A stretch of 64,000 nt of DNA, taken from Diphasiastrum complanatum. Its lineage: Eukaryota; Streptophyta; Lycopodiopsida; Lycopodiales; Lycopodiaceae. Below the pieces are notes generated by a model. The model made no database searches. It was not told where the DNA came from and saw nothing but the letters and a program-made list of their open reading frames with translations. Shown here in pieces: positions 33,900 through 45,549 of the stretch. The DNA is taken from assembly GCA_029204225.1 (NCBI GenBank), contig CM055110.1, positions 988,675 through 1,052,674 on the forward strand. The letters are read 5' to 3'. The position numbers and the translations under genes were made by a program. Positions within the stretch are counted from its first letter, which is position 1, and the number at the start of each line of letters is the position of its first letter.

Positions 33900-34883
33900 G
33901 AAAAACTCCCTTTTACTAGTCATGTGTGAACTAGCACCCGAGTCAATCCACCAAGGATCTTCTCCTTTGAAACTTGTTGAAGAAAATATGGACATCATGA
34001 GAGAGTCCTCATGTGAACTCTCCTCCTCCTCCTCTTTGCTCATGTTGGCTTGGCTTTGATCTTGCTTACTCTTGAAGCATTCCGAGGCATAATGCCCCAT
34101 CTTGCTACAATAGTAGCACTTCACCTTTGATTTGTCCTTCTTGACTTTGGTGGTTGATGGAGATGCCTTTGGGGATCCTTCTTGATCCTCAAGCTTTGTA
34201 GACTTCTTGAATGTTGATCCTTTGCCTTTGGACTTGCCTTTGCCTTTGGTGAAGAGAGCTTGGTCATCTCCACCTTGGATGGAAAGCCTATCCATCCTCT
34301 CTTGCATTTGGCTCCTTCTTGATTCCTCGGCCATGAGTGTGCCTTGGAGTTCTTCAAGTATGGGTAGCTTACCCATAATTGCATATCCCTGAACCAAATT
34401 GTCAAATTCAAAGCTTAGTCCATTCAATATGAGTTGAACAAGCTCTTCATCCTTGATAGGGTCACCTATAAAGGCTAGCTCTTTGTTCAATTCCTTTACT
34501 CTTAGGACAAGAGTATGTGCACTCTCTCCTTTCTTTTGATAGCTTCTATAGATTTGATTCTTCAAAGCTAACATTCTAGTTTGGTTCTTGGATTCATAGA
34601 CCTTTTGCAAAGTCTCCCAAGCATCTTGAGCTGAAGTGCAATCTCCTACCTCTCTTAAGAGTTCATTTGCAACATTCATTTTTATGCAATGTAGTGCAAC
34701 ATTGCACCTCTTGATGTATTTGGCTTTTTCTTGAGGATGAATAGGTTCACCCTCCTTACCATTTACAATTTCCATCAGATCTTGCATGATCATGATAGAT
34801 TCCATTCTAACTTTCCATATGGAATAGTTAGTTTTGTTGAGCCTTTCATTAGTATCCAAAAGATATGCATTTATAGATGCCAT
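33900..34883 (-). pseudogene. Duplicated partial gag inside E1
   Basis: Matches the E1 Gag almost exactly from MASINAYLLD through the CCHC knuckle and DSGASSHMTSKREF, then breaks into leader sequence and stops. It lies between the real PBS and the full gag-pol, so ribosomes scanning the genomic RNA would meet this ATG first. The product would be Gag plus the protease active-site stub only. Confidence 0.9.
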
Positions 34884-35682
34884 CTAGTCTCCTAATCAAG
34901 GACTTGACACAAATGAAGGTTACTTCTATTGATTTGATTGAAGGTCTACCTTATCCCACTTCTTAGGGACCTGAAAAGATCAGTAATAGAATTCCTATAA
35001 AGATCTAATAATGATCTCTAACAAAATCAAATCATAGAATACTAGAAACAATGCACTTGCTTGATTGAAGTAGACAATACTAGTAGAATTGCCCCTCTTT
35101 CTATAAAGAACATTAAAGCTTCCAAATGATCTGATCAAGAGTGAATTTCAGCAACCTAATATACTTCCAAAATCACTTGTAAAAGATCTAAATGGAACTT
35201 AATGAGGATGCAACACAATCTACTATCCAATCACAAGCAAAAAATGATCAAAATTGATGAAAAATTGATCTAATTTGGTGCATAAGTCAAGCAATGGTTG
35301 GACTGAACCTAAATCACTTTAGGAGGTGCCTACTACACCTTAGAACAGCCTTGAAGAGTCCCCAAAACTCTGATCTTCCCTCTCCTTGAATGCTAGAAAG
35401 CCTCCTCTATGAAATCACCTCCAAAACTCGCTTAGAAATCAATGCTTGGAGCAAGCAAAACTTGCTATCTTGGTAATGTGTATTGAATTCAACTTTGCCT
35501 CTGGTTTTAGACACCTAAACACCTGCAAATGAAGTCACACAACACCAATCTCCAATGTATTTGACTCACTTTGAGTTCTAGAATCAATACTAGATGCTAA
35601 GATCCAATCTACACAAGATTTAGATCAAAAATTGTGATCAAATTGAATGAAAATCAAGGATTTAGCTCATTTCAGCCTTTAG

Positions 35683-35694
35683 GCTCTGATACCA
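35683..35694 (-). other. Primer binding site of E1
   Basis: gctctgatacca on the plus strand is the complement of the initiator-Met tRNA primer site tggtatcagagc, directly next to the 5' LTR. Confidence 0.9.
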
Positions 35695-36377
35695 TGTAAA
35701 AATTACAGCAAATAAGGATCCTAAAACACTTGAAATGATGAGGTAAACAATAGATTATGATTTCATAAGATTAGCACAAGTTGAACCATCAAAATCCATC
35801 AAAAATCTATGCTTGAACCTCACTAAATGGCCCAAATCCTTGAAGAAGGCTTCACACGTGTGAAAGTACGGCCTCCCACAGTCTGAGTACTGTACACCAG
35901 ACCTACATTCAATCCTATAATCATTAGTAATCACAAGTACTCAAACAATTATGAACATAGAGAGCAATTGCACCATTATGAGAGAAAAAACATGAAATTG
36001 CTTGATTGATTTTGGTGAGATATCATCACCTATATATACATGATCCATCACGGTTTTGGGCAGGTATGAGTAGCCCTAAACCTATCCCTAATGCTAATTT
36101 TGGTGGATCTTTCATCCCTACCAAGTTAGGGTTGGAATCTTGGAGATCCCTCAACAATGCAAAAATTACCAAAAATAGCTCCTATTTTTTTCTCCCTTGT
36201 ATCTAAGCATAATTTGGACTCATTCCAAAGGTTCTAACACTTAGGTCTACTTGAGAACATACTTATGAATGGAATCCTATGCTATTTGGCACGTGTGACA
36301 AGCCACATCATGACCATCTAACTATTTACAAGTCATATGACCAAAACTAGTCAAGCTAGAATTGTGAATTTTTAACA
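35695..36377 (-). repeat. E1 5' LTR
   Basis: 683 bp. The TATA box on the minus strand lies at about 36031-36038 and the TCACACGTGTGA palindrome near 35853, downstream of the promoter in element sense. Confidence 0.92.
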
Positions 36378-37281
36378 GGTATGAGGGGAGGTGCCGAATC
36401 ACACCAATACTATAGGGGAGTGCGGGTTGCGACTCAGGGCGAGCTCCAACCAAGTCTCAGCCTCCCTTGCTGGAAGGTTGTCATGGCTCTCGCCTTGGCA
36501 TGCTAGCGCCCCGGAGACTAGGGTCGGTCACACACTTGAAATGTAACCTTCTCAGATTTATCAATAAAGTGTCAAACTGACTTTGATTACCTTCTGGGTT
36601 TCAGTGTTCGGTAAAAGCGCCAGTTGTAAGGCCGCTTCCAAATTTTTATGTTGGCACATAGCTGAGGGTCGTATCCCGGGACGCCAGCGGTATGCCATCA
36701 GGACCATTCGGTTCGCGGCGTCAGCGGTATGCTGTCGGGACCATTTGGTCCAGAAACTGGTTGTCTCCATATCTGTCGCGGCTTGTGGTTCTGAGTGTTC
36801 CTTGCATGAACGTGAATGGGTTAAGCTCTTGGGGAACGGGCTCTAACCTGTCGGCTGAGTTGGATGGCTTGCTTGGATGGAAGTTACCTGTTTCTGGCTG
36901 TCCAGTCTGGCATGGCGCCAGGTTGGCTTCCAGCGCTCGTGACGAAGCTTTCAGTTGGTTAAGTCTGATGTAAGTCAGACCGCTTGCTTGGAATGGATGT
37001 TACTCGTTTGTAACGAAGCTTCAAGTTGGTCAAGTTTGATGTATGTCGGGCGGCTTGCTTGGAGGGAAGTCACCCACATCGGGACCCCCGATCTGGCATG
37101 GCGCCAGGTTGGATCTCAATGTTAGTTTTCGGAACTTCAAGTTGGTTAAGTCTGATCATTGTTGGTGAGTTGGCTGCTTGTATGTCAAGTGGGTTTAGAT
37201 GGCAAGAGTTGAAGGCTGGGAAGCTAAGTCGTGGTTCCCGGCTCCCTTTGGGATGCCTGTGCTACAATTAAGAAAAGGGCC
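36378..37281. repeat. GC-rich Gypsy-like LTR remnant with nested tandem repeats
   Basis: Clearly richer in GC than its surroundings. A tandem pair of ~38-bp units lies at about 36680-36757 (gccagcggtatgcc and gtcagcggtatgct). Three ragged units beginning gcttgcttgga lie at about 36865-37160, two of which contain tggcatggcgccagg. An AATAAA lies near 36565. There are no coding domains. Arrays like this are common in long Gypsy LTRs, but the family is not identified. Confidence 0.45.
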
Positions 37282-37620
37282 AAAATCACATGATTCATGT
37301 GAGTTTGAGAGATTCCCTTTTAACTTAGAACCTTATGAACTTGACTTTGGGCTTTTTAATTAATTTATTCTACTAAGGCCCAAAGTCCTTTTATTCAAGT
37401 TCTATTTATCTTATTTGCGTGGTCACTAGGTCGGTCTTATACCCATAAGAAGCCGGTGCCCTGGCACTTATTATTCTAACTATACAATGTACTGTGGCGA
37501 GGCCCACTAGGTAAGGCTTGGCCAATAGTATTTTAAGTTGTGGGACCCACTTGTTTATTATTGTGCAGAAAATACCCACAACAGGGTCCATGGCCCAAAG
37601 TAGTGCCGGTCCCTCGGCAC
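37282..37620. repeat. Repeat F, copy 1 (probable Gypsy LTR edge)
   Basis: Related to 46077-46359: shared blocks atcaca-gattcatgtgagt, aggccc, tttattttatt-like tracts, aatacccacaaca and gtagtgccggtcc followed by ctcggcact. The minus strand reads tgttgtgggtatt at this edge, a plausible LTR start. Confidence 0.5.
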
Positions 37621-37764
37621 TAGGCTGCAACTGTCGTCTGTTGTCGGTTCTTTTATTATTGGGACATGGGTGCTTTAGGAAAAGCATGGGTAGAATTCGC
37701 TTACGTAAAACCTGAGGCTTTATTGGATGATGGTGATCAGTAAGAACTTGGACTTGCGAGATTT

Positions 37765-38438
37765 TCAATAATACTCATAAGGGTCTGGTGGCCATTCCGG
37801 ATAACCTTGTTCACTGACAATTGGGTAGTCGAGGCATGCCATCGGAGGATCCCAACATAAATCTTGCTGATATAATGGATCCTCATAGATCGGCGCAACT
37901 AGTCCCAATGTCATGGACTCCTCCAAATCATAATGTGGATATGACGTGCTTGCTTGATGCTCTTGTCTGTCCAGGTATTTGAAGTAAGCCATAACCTGAT
38001 GACTTTCCTCAAAAGTCAATATCATAGATTTAGGACAAGGCTTTGTCATTGTAAGTTCTGGTTCTTGTTGTACAATTGCTGGTTCTTGCTGTACAATTGG
38101 CCATTTTGGGATTGGATTCCCTGGATTTGGTCGTCTAAGCAATGTGATGTCCTGATGTAGCTTTGTGGTGGCCAGATGTTGAGTGGAACATTCCAATTTT
38201 GGTTGGATCTTGCTTATGATTGGCGTTGAAATCAGAGGACACCCACCTTAGTGTTTCCTTTCTCAATGGACTGCTCTCTTGAAGGTGGTACAAATGGATC
38301 GTTGCATTGATTGGTAGTCAGTTTGCCTTCAAGTTGTGTGGTTGACGTGAGACCCCTTTGTAATTCATCCACCAAAACTTGTTGCAACATTTGTTTAATG
38401 AGGCTTGGTAAAATCTGCTGGATTGCAACTGTTGCCAT
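37765..38438 (-). other. Two unrecognised minus-strand frames upstream of repeat F
   Basis: 38438-38232 encodes a Gln/Leu-rich 68-aa peptide and 38196-37765 a 143-aa Pro/Tyr/acidic peptide containing a short internal repeat (IVQQEPA, IVQQEPE). Their position next to a putative LTR edge suggests the end of a Gypsy-type element's gag or accessory region, but no domain is recognised. They may be chance frames. Confidence 0.25.
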
Positions 38439-38696
38439 ATTTCTTGACTTCTTCCACTATCCCTGGTTGGATAGATTTTACCCGCTCTGTCTTTTGTAGT
38501 GTTGGTGATTCACATGTGGCCGTGTCAACTTGTCTTAGGATCTTTCTCTCATTCCTCTGCATCTACTTCGTAACCAGGTGGCACAAGAAGTTTGTGTTTG
38601 TAGTGCAGCTTCTCGGTGGGTGGATTTGCATGGTCATATGAAGGTTGCCAATTCAAGTAGGTAGGAGTCATAATGGCTTTTCTTGAATCTCTTAGT

Positions 38697-39377
38697 TGTT
38701 AAAATTCACAATTCTAGCTTGACTAGTTTTGGTCATATGACTTGTAAATAGTTAGATGGTCATGATGTGGCTTGCCACACGTGCCAAATAGCATAGGATT
38801 CCATTCATAAGGATGTTCTCAAGTAGACCTAAGTGTTAGAACCTTTGGAATGAGTCCAAATTATGCTTAGATACAAGGGAGAAAAAATAGGAGCTATTTT
38901 TGGTAATTTTTGCATTGTTGAGGAATCTCCAAGATTCCAACCCTAACTTGGTAGGGATGAAAGATCCACCAAAAATAGCATTAGGGATAGGTTTAGGGCT
39001 ACTCATACCTGACCAAAACCGTGATGGATCATGTATATATAGGTGATGATATCTCACCAAAATCAATCAAGCAATTTCATGTTTTTTCTCTCATAATGGT
39101 GCAATTGCTCTGTATGTTCATAATTGTTTGAGTACTTGTGATTACTAATGATTATAGGATTGAATGTAGGTCTGGTGTACAATAATCAGACTGTGGGAGG
39201 CCGTACTTTCACACGTGTGAAGCCTTCTTCAAGGATTTGGGCCATTTAGTGAGGTTCAAGCATAGATTTTTGATGGATTTTGATGGTTCAACTTGTGCTA
39301 ATCTTATGAAATCATAATCTATTGTTTCCTTCATCATTTCAAGTGTTTTAGGATCCTTATTTGCTGTAATTTTTACA
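38697..39377 (+). repeat. E2 5' LTR
   Basis: 681 bp, tgttaaaattcac...tttttaca. TATA box at about 39034-39041, TCACACGTGTGA near 39210. Confidence 0.92.
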
Positions 39378-39389
39378 TGGTATCAGAGC
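39378..39389 (+). other. Primer binding site of E2
   Basis: Perfect tggtatcagagc next to the LTR. Confidence 0.9.
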
Positions 39390-39831
39390 CTAAAGGCTGA
39401 AATGAGCTAATCCTTGGTTTTCATTCAATTTGATCACAATTTTTTATCTAAATCTTGTGTAGATTGGATCTTAGCATCTAGTATTGATTCTAGAACTCAA
39501 TGTGAGTTCAGTCCAACCATTGCTTGACTTATGCACCAAATTAGATCAATTTTTCATCAATTTTGATCATTTTTTGCTTGTGATTGGATAGTAGATTGTA
39601 TTGCATCCTCATTAAGTTCCATTTAGATCTTTTACAAGTGATTTTGGAAGTATATTAGGTCGCTGAAATTCACTCTTGATCAGATCATTTGGAAGCCTTA
39701 ATGTTCTTAGATCTTTATAGGAAGTCTATTACTGATCTTTTCAGGTCCCTAAGAAGTGGGATAAGGTAGACGTTCAATCAAATCAATAGAAGTAACCTTC
39801 ATTTGTGTCAAGTCCTTGATTAGGAGACTAG

Positions 39832-40845
39832 ATGGCATCTATAAATGCATGTCTTTTGGATACTAATGAAAGGCTCAACAAAACTAACTATTCCATATGG
39901 AAAGTTAGAATGGAATCTATCATGATCATGCAAGATCTGATGGAAATTGTAAATGGTAAGGAGGGTGAACCTATTCATCCTCAAGAAAAAGCCAAATACA
40001 TCAAGAGGTGCAATGTTGCACTACATTGCATAAAAATGAATGTTGCAAATGAACTCTTAAGAGAGGTAGGAGATTGCACTTCAGCTCAAGATGCTTGGGA
40101 GACTTTGCAAAAGGTCTATGAATCCAAGAACCAAACTAGAATGTTAGCTTTGAAGAATCAAATCTATAGAAGCTATCAAAAGAAAGGAGAGAGTGCACAT
40201 ACTTTTGTCCTAAGAGTAAAGGAATTGAACAAAGAGCTAGCCTTTATAGGTGACCCTATCAAGGATGAAGAGCTTGTTCAACTTATATTGAATGGACTAA
40301 GCTTTGAATTTGACAATTTGGTTCAGGGATATGCAATTATGGGTAAGCTACCCATACTTGAAGAACTCCAAGGCACACTCATGGCCGAGGAATCAAGAAG
40401 GAGCCAAATGCAAGAGAGGATGGATAGGCTTTCCATCCAAGGTGGAGATGACCAAGCTCTCTTCACCAAAGGCAAAGGCAAGTCCAAAGGCAAAGGATCA
40501 ACATTCAATAAGTCTACAAAGCTTGAGGATCAAGAAGGACCCCCAAAGGCATCTCCATCAACCACCAAAGTCAAGAACGACAAATCAAAGGTGAAGTGCT
40601 ACTATTGTAGCAAGATGGGGCATTATGCCTCGGAATGCTTCAAGAGGAAGCAAGATCAAAGCCAAGCCAACATGATCAAAGAGGAGGAGGAGGAGAGTTC
40701 ACATGAGGACTCTCTCATGATGTCCATATTTTCTTCAACAAGCTTCAAAGGAGAAGATCCTTGGTGGATTGACTCGGGTGCTAGTTCACACATGACTAGT
40801 AAAAGGGAGTTTTCTCTTCTCTCTTATCTTATGATGGACCTATAA
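39832..40845 (+). pseudogene. E2 gag and protease start
   Basis: Nearly identical to E1 Gag through the CCHC knuckle and DSGASSH. One T is lost from the gggagttttt run near 40812 (compare 60195), which shifts the frame and stops it at 40845. The product would be Gag with a dead protease stub. Confidence 0.9.
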
Positions 40846-42221
40846 AGTCTATCTATACAGCAAATGATGAAGCTTTTAAGATTGAAGGAGTTGGTAGCAT
40901 TCCCCTTTGCTTAGGATCTTCCAAAAAGATCAACATAGAAGGTGTTTTGTACATTCCTACAATAACAAAGAATCTACTAAGTGTTGGCCAAATGGTAGAC
41001 AATGGTTTCAATGTTGACTTTGCTTCAAATGAATGTTTCATCAAGAAGAAGGGTAAGATAGTGGCTAAGGGCACTAGACTTGGCAAACTTTATAAGTTGG
41101 ATGCATTTGTGGATACTAATGTTGTCATGTTGGCCGAGAAGAGCAAGATATCTACCTTTACTTTATGGCACAAAAGACTTGGACATGTCAACTCGGGTTC
41201 CATGGAGGCCATGATCAAGGAGGAGTATGCTTTAGGCCTACCAAGGTCTATTGGGAAGGAAGACAAGGTTTGTGAAGCTTGTGCCTTATCCAAGGCACAT
41301 AAGAAGGTGTTTCCTAACTCCATCACAAAGTCATCTCATCCTCTTGAACTCATACACTCAGATGTGCACATTGCTAGCACCAAATCTAATGGAGGTTCAT
41401 CCATGTTTTTAACCTTCATTGATGACTACTCAAGATATTGTTGGGTGTTCTTAATTTCCCTCAAGTCTCAAGTATTTGATACTTTTGTAAAGTTCAAGTT
41501 GTTTGTGGAAAAGCATCATAATCATAGCATCAAGATTGTTAGAAGTGACAATGGTGGAGAATTCATCTCCAATGAGTTCAAGGCCTTTTGTGAGGAGGAA
41601 GGGATCAAGAAAGAGACTTCTTGTCCTTACACTCCTCAAAAAAATGGAGTTGCTGAAAGAAGGAATAGAACATTATGTGAATGTTCTAAGTCTTTAAGAT
41701 TAGATGCTTGTTTGCCCAAATCCTTTTGGGGTGAGTCTCTTGTATGTGCAAACTACTTGATGAATAGGGTGTCCTGCAAAGCAATTGAAGGCAAAACTCC
41801 TTATGAGATGTTGTATGGAAAGAAACCCAATCTTAATCACTTGAAAGTCTTTGGGTGTATATGTTATTTGCATGTGCCATTGGAAACAAGAACCAAGGAG
41901 GATCCATCTTCCACAAGAGGGATCATGCTTGGATATGCAAGCTCAAGCAAGGGCTACAAAGTCTATCTCCCATCCTTGAACAAATTTGTTGTTTCAAGGG
42001 ATGTCATCTTTGATGAACATCATATGCATATGCTTGAAGAAGGCTCAAGTGCTCCAACAATCAAGAAGAAGATGGCCGAGGAGCAAGATCTTGGTTTTGA
42101 GGAGGAGCTCATGGAGGAGCAAGCACCAAACCCACCTATCACACCAAGGAGATCTTCAAGGGCAAAAGTGGAGCCATCAAGGCTCACATATCAAGGCAAA
42201 GGACAGCAAGTTGAGGGTTGA
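40846..42221 (+). pseudogene. E2 protease end and integrase
   Basis: Continues E1-like sequence in the next frame: NLLSVGQM, WHKRLGH, the CEAC pair, HSDVH, RSDNGGE and NGVAERRN are all present, so the integrase core is intact. The frame ends at a deletion of about 137 bp near 42218 that removes the integrase-RT linker (compare 61604-61740). Confidence 0.88.
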
Positions 42222-43651
42222 GAGACCTCAAAGGAATGTAATAGGATGCAAGTGGGTCCTCAAGCTTAAGTTGAATGCAAAAACAAACATAAAGCAAGAT
42301 TAGTTGCAAAAGGTTATGCTCAAGAGAGAGGGATAGACTATGAGGAAACTTTTGCACCCGTGGCCAAGATGGTCACAATAAGACTAATCATTGCACTTGC
42401 ATCAGATTTTGGATGGAATCTATGTCAAATGGATGTCTCTAATGCTTTCTTGAATGGTTTTTTGGAAGAGGATATCTATATGGAGCAGCCACAAGGGTTC
42501 ATCAAGCATGGAATGGAGAACAAATTATGCCATCTCCAAAGAAGCATCTATGGCTTGAAGCAAGCCTCGAGATCTTGGAATTCAAGACTACATTGCTATC
42601 TTATTTCACTTTCTTTTGTTCAAAGTGAATATGATCCCACTCTTTACATTAAGTTTGATGATGTTGGTATTGTACTTTTACTCATTTATGTAGATGACAT
42701 CATCATTAGTGGAAATTGTGTTGATGGTATTGAAAAAATCAAGATAGATCTATCCTTAGAGTTCAAGATGGTAGATCTAGGGTGTCTTCACTTCATCTTA
42801 GGCATAGAAGTACTTAGAGGGTCTAATTTTATCTTTATAAGTCAAGTAAACTATGCTCAAAGTCTTTTGAAGAAGTTTAAGATGGAAGTATGCAAAAGTG
42901 TTGACACACCAATGGAGCAAGATGTAAAAGTGCCAAATGAAGATGATGAAAGATCCTTCATGGACATCACTTTGTTTAGGCAACTTATAGGTTCCTTAAT
43001 GTGATCACTATAACTAGACCAGATCTTAGCTTTAGTGTATGTAGGTTGAGCCAATCCATGCAAAAGCCATTGAATATCCATTGGAAAAAGGCTAAGAGGA
43101 TTCTAAGATACATCTCGGGTACATTGAATTTTGGGATTCTATATAGAGGAGATGTGATTAACCTTCATGCATTTAGTGATTCAGATTTTGCAAGGGACAA
43201 GAGGGATAGGAAATCAACAAGTGCCTATTCAACTTTCATAGGAGAAGGTGTGGTTTCATGGCTTTCAAAAAAGCAAGAAACTATATCTCTATCTTCAACC
43301 GAGGCCGAGTACAAAGCTTTGACAACCACTACAAAGGAGGTACTTTGGATCAAGAGATTATTGGTGGAGCTAAAGATCATGGATTCAGAGGAGGCACCAA
43401 TCATCTACAATGACAATATATCAGCCCAACACCTTGCATCTAACCCAATCTTCCATGCAAGATCTAAGCACATTGAGATATGCCATCACTTTGTGAGAGA
43501 AATGGTGCAAGCCAAGGAGATTACTTTGGAGCATGTTCCAAGCAATGAATGTGTAGCTGATCTACTTACTAAACCACTTCAAAAGACACCTTTTATGAAG
43601 TTCAGATCATCACTTGGAGTGATTAGTAAAGCAATGATTGAACCAAGCTAG
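42222..43651 (+). pseudogene. E2 reverse transcriptase and RNase H
   Basis: RT starts damaged (a small deletion near 42280 after GCKWVLK), then reads QMDVSNAFLNG, SIYGLKQ and YVDDIII to 43004. One lost G in atgtg-atcac near 43003 shifts into the RNase H frame at 43001-43651 (SDSDFARD, STEAEY, LADLL-type end). At least four lesions in total, so this copy cannot make its own enzymes. Confidence 0.88.
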
Positions 43652-43665
43652 ATAGTGAGGAGGAG

Positions 43666-44348
43666 TGTTAAAAATTCACAATTCTAGCTTGACTAGTTTT
43701 GGTCATATGACTTGTAAATAGTTAGATGGTCATGATGTGGCTTGTCACACGTGCCAAATAGCATAGGATACCATTCATAAGGATGTTCTCAAGTATACCT
43801 AAGTGTTAGAACCTTTGGAATGAGTCCAAATTATGCTTAGATACAAGGGAGAAAAAAATAGGAGCTATTTTTGGTAATTTTTGCATTGTTGAGGGATGTC
43901 CAAGATTCCAACCCTAACTTGGTAGGGATGAAAGATCCACCAAAATTAGCATTAGGGATAGGTTTAGGGCTACTCATACCTGCCCAAAACCGTGATGGAT
44001 CATGTATATATAGGTGATGATATCTCACCAAAATCAATCAAGCAATTTCATGTTTTTTCTCTCATAATGGTGCAATTGCTCTCTATGTTCATAATTGTTT
44101 GAGTACTTGTGATTACTAATGATTATATGATTGAATGTAGGTATGGTGTACAGTACTGAGACTGTGGGAGGCCGTACTTTCACACGTGTGAAGCCTTCTT
44201 CAAGGATTTGGGCCATTTAGTGAGGTTCAAGCATAGATTTTTGATGGATTTTGATGGTTCAACTTGTGCTAATCTTATGAAATCATAATCTATTGTTTAC
44301 CTCATCATTTCAAGTGTTTTAGGATCCTTATTTGCTGTAATTTTTACA
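43666..44348 (+). repeat. E2 3' LTR
   Basis: 683 bp, same termini as the other E LTRs. It is directly followed by E leader sequence rather than by host DNA. Confidence 0.92.
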
Positions 44349-45112
44349 AGAAAGAGGGGCAATTCTACTAGTATTGTCTACTTCAATCAAGCAAGTGCAT
44401 TGTTTCTAGTATTCTATGATTTGATTTTGTTAGAGATCATTCTTAGATCTTTATAGGAAGTCTATTACTGATCTTTTCAGGTCCCTAAGAAGTGGGATAA
44501 GATAGACCTTCAATCAAATCAATAGAGTTAGCCTTCATTTGTGTCAAGTCCTTGATTAGGAGACTAGATGGCATCTAGAAATGCATATCTTTTGGATACT
44601 AATGAAAGGCTCAACAAAACTAACTATTCCATATGGAAAGTTAGAATGGAATCCATCATGATCATGCAAGATCTGATGGAAATTGTAAATGGTAAGGAGG
44701 GTGGACCTATTCATCCTCAAGAAAAAGCCAAATACATCAAGAGGTGCAATGTTGCACTACATTGCATAAAATGAATGTTGCAAATGAACTCTTAAGAGAG
44801 GTAGGAGATTGCACTTCAGCTCAAGATGCTTGGGAGACTTTGCAAAAGGTCTATGAATCCAAGAACCAAACTAGAATGTTGGCTTTGAAGAATCAAATCT
44901 ATAGAAGCTATCAAAAGAAAGGAAAGAGTGCACATACTTTTGTCCTAAGAGTAAAGGAGTTGAACAAAGAGCTAGCCTTTATAGGTGATCCAATCAAGGA
45001 TGAAGAGCTTGTTCAACTCATATTGAATGGACTAAGCTTTGAATTTGACAATTTGGTTCAGGGATATGCAATTATGGGTAAGCTACCCATACTTGAAGAA
45101 CTCCAAGGCACA
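44349..45112 (+). mobile_element. E3: fragment of an E element (leader end plus gag start)
   Basis: Starts exactly at the E2 LTR end with agaaagaggggc, a point ~590 bp into the normal leader (compare 58997), so PBS and early leader are missing. gag starts at 44568 (MASRNAYLLD), has a one-base deletion near 44770, and is cut at 45112 after EELQGT, where Gypsy sequence begins. Confidence 0.85.
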
Positions 45113-45549
45113 TACACCATATTCCAATATAGTGTCGGGTTTTTCACAAAATATAAATGTAGCGAAGGTCTCAGTTTTTTTGCAATACAAACAATTGTAG
45201 CATGCTTCGGCATTTTTGCAAAAAATTTCTCAGTCTGCTCCCATTGACCACAGTGTCAAGGATATTGTCTTGAAGGATTTGGAGTTGTACATATTCAGAG
45301 GCAAAGATTTTTTCAATGACGTAAGGACCTTGGCCAGAAAATTCAGTTTGTCTTTAAAGGTCTTGGCCTGGTACAACAGGACCTTATCTCCAACCTGGAA
45401 GTCTCTAAGTTTCAATGATCGATCATGCCAAGTTTTCTGTCGATGTTTGTAGACTTGTTGAGCATGGATGCTGATCCGTCGTATTTCGCATAGTTGTTCC
45501 AGATGGATGTGGGGTCGAAGATCTTTTGTAGTATAGCCCTTCCGCCTGT
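45113..45549 (-). pseudogene. Ty3/Gypsy integrase C-terminal fragment
   Basis: Minus-strand reading from ~45549: RRKGYTTKDLRPH, then an IRRISIHAQQVYKHRQKTWHD-type segment and RDFQVGDKVLLYQAK, the GD-VLL block at the end of Gypsy integrases. Catalytic residues are not included. It is cut at 45113 by the E3 fragment. Confidence 0.65.

Larger units (their letters stand above)
28455..36377 (-). mobile_element. Copia element E1 with intact gag-pol and an internal duplication
   Basis: In element orientation (right to left): 5' LTR 36377-35695, PBS 35694-35683, leader, partial gag 34883-33900, a second copy of the leader, full gag-pol 33119-29151, purine tract 29147-29137, 3' LTR 29136-28455. The LTRs are 683 and 682 bp, and I counted roughly ten differences, so insertion is fairly recent. 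The 5 bp on each side (aaatc, ggtat) do not match, so no target duplication is seen. Confidence 0.9.
38697..44348 (+). mobile_element. Copia element E2, complete structure but frameshifted
   Basis: LTRs 38697-39377 (681 bp) and 43666-44348 (683 bp), PBS 39378-39389, shortened leader (454 bp against ~810 in E4, by internal deletions), gag 39832, and purine tract gtgaggaggag at 43655-43665. The flanking 5-mers ttagt and agaaa differ. It lies in divergent orientation to E1, with 2.3 kb between the two 5' LTRs. Confidence 0.9.
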
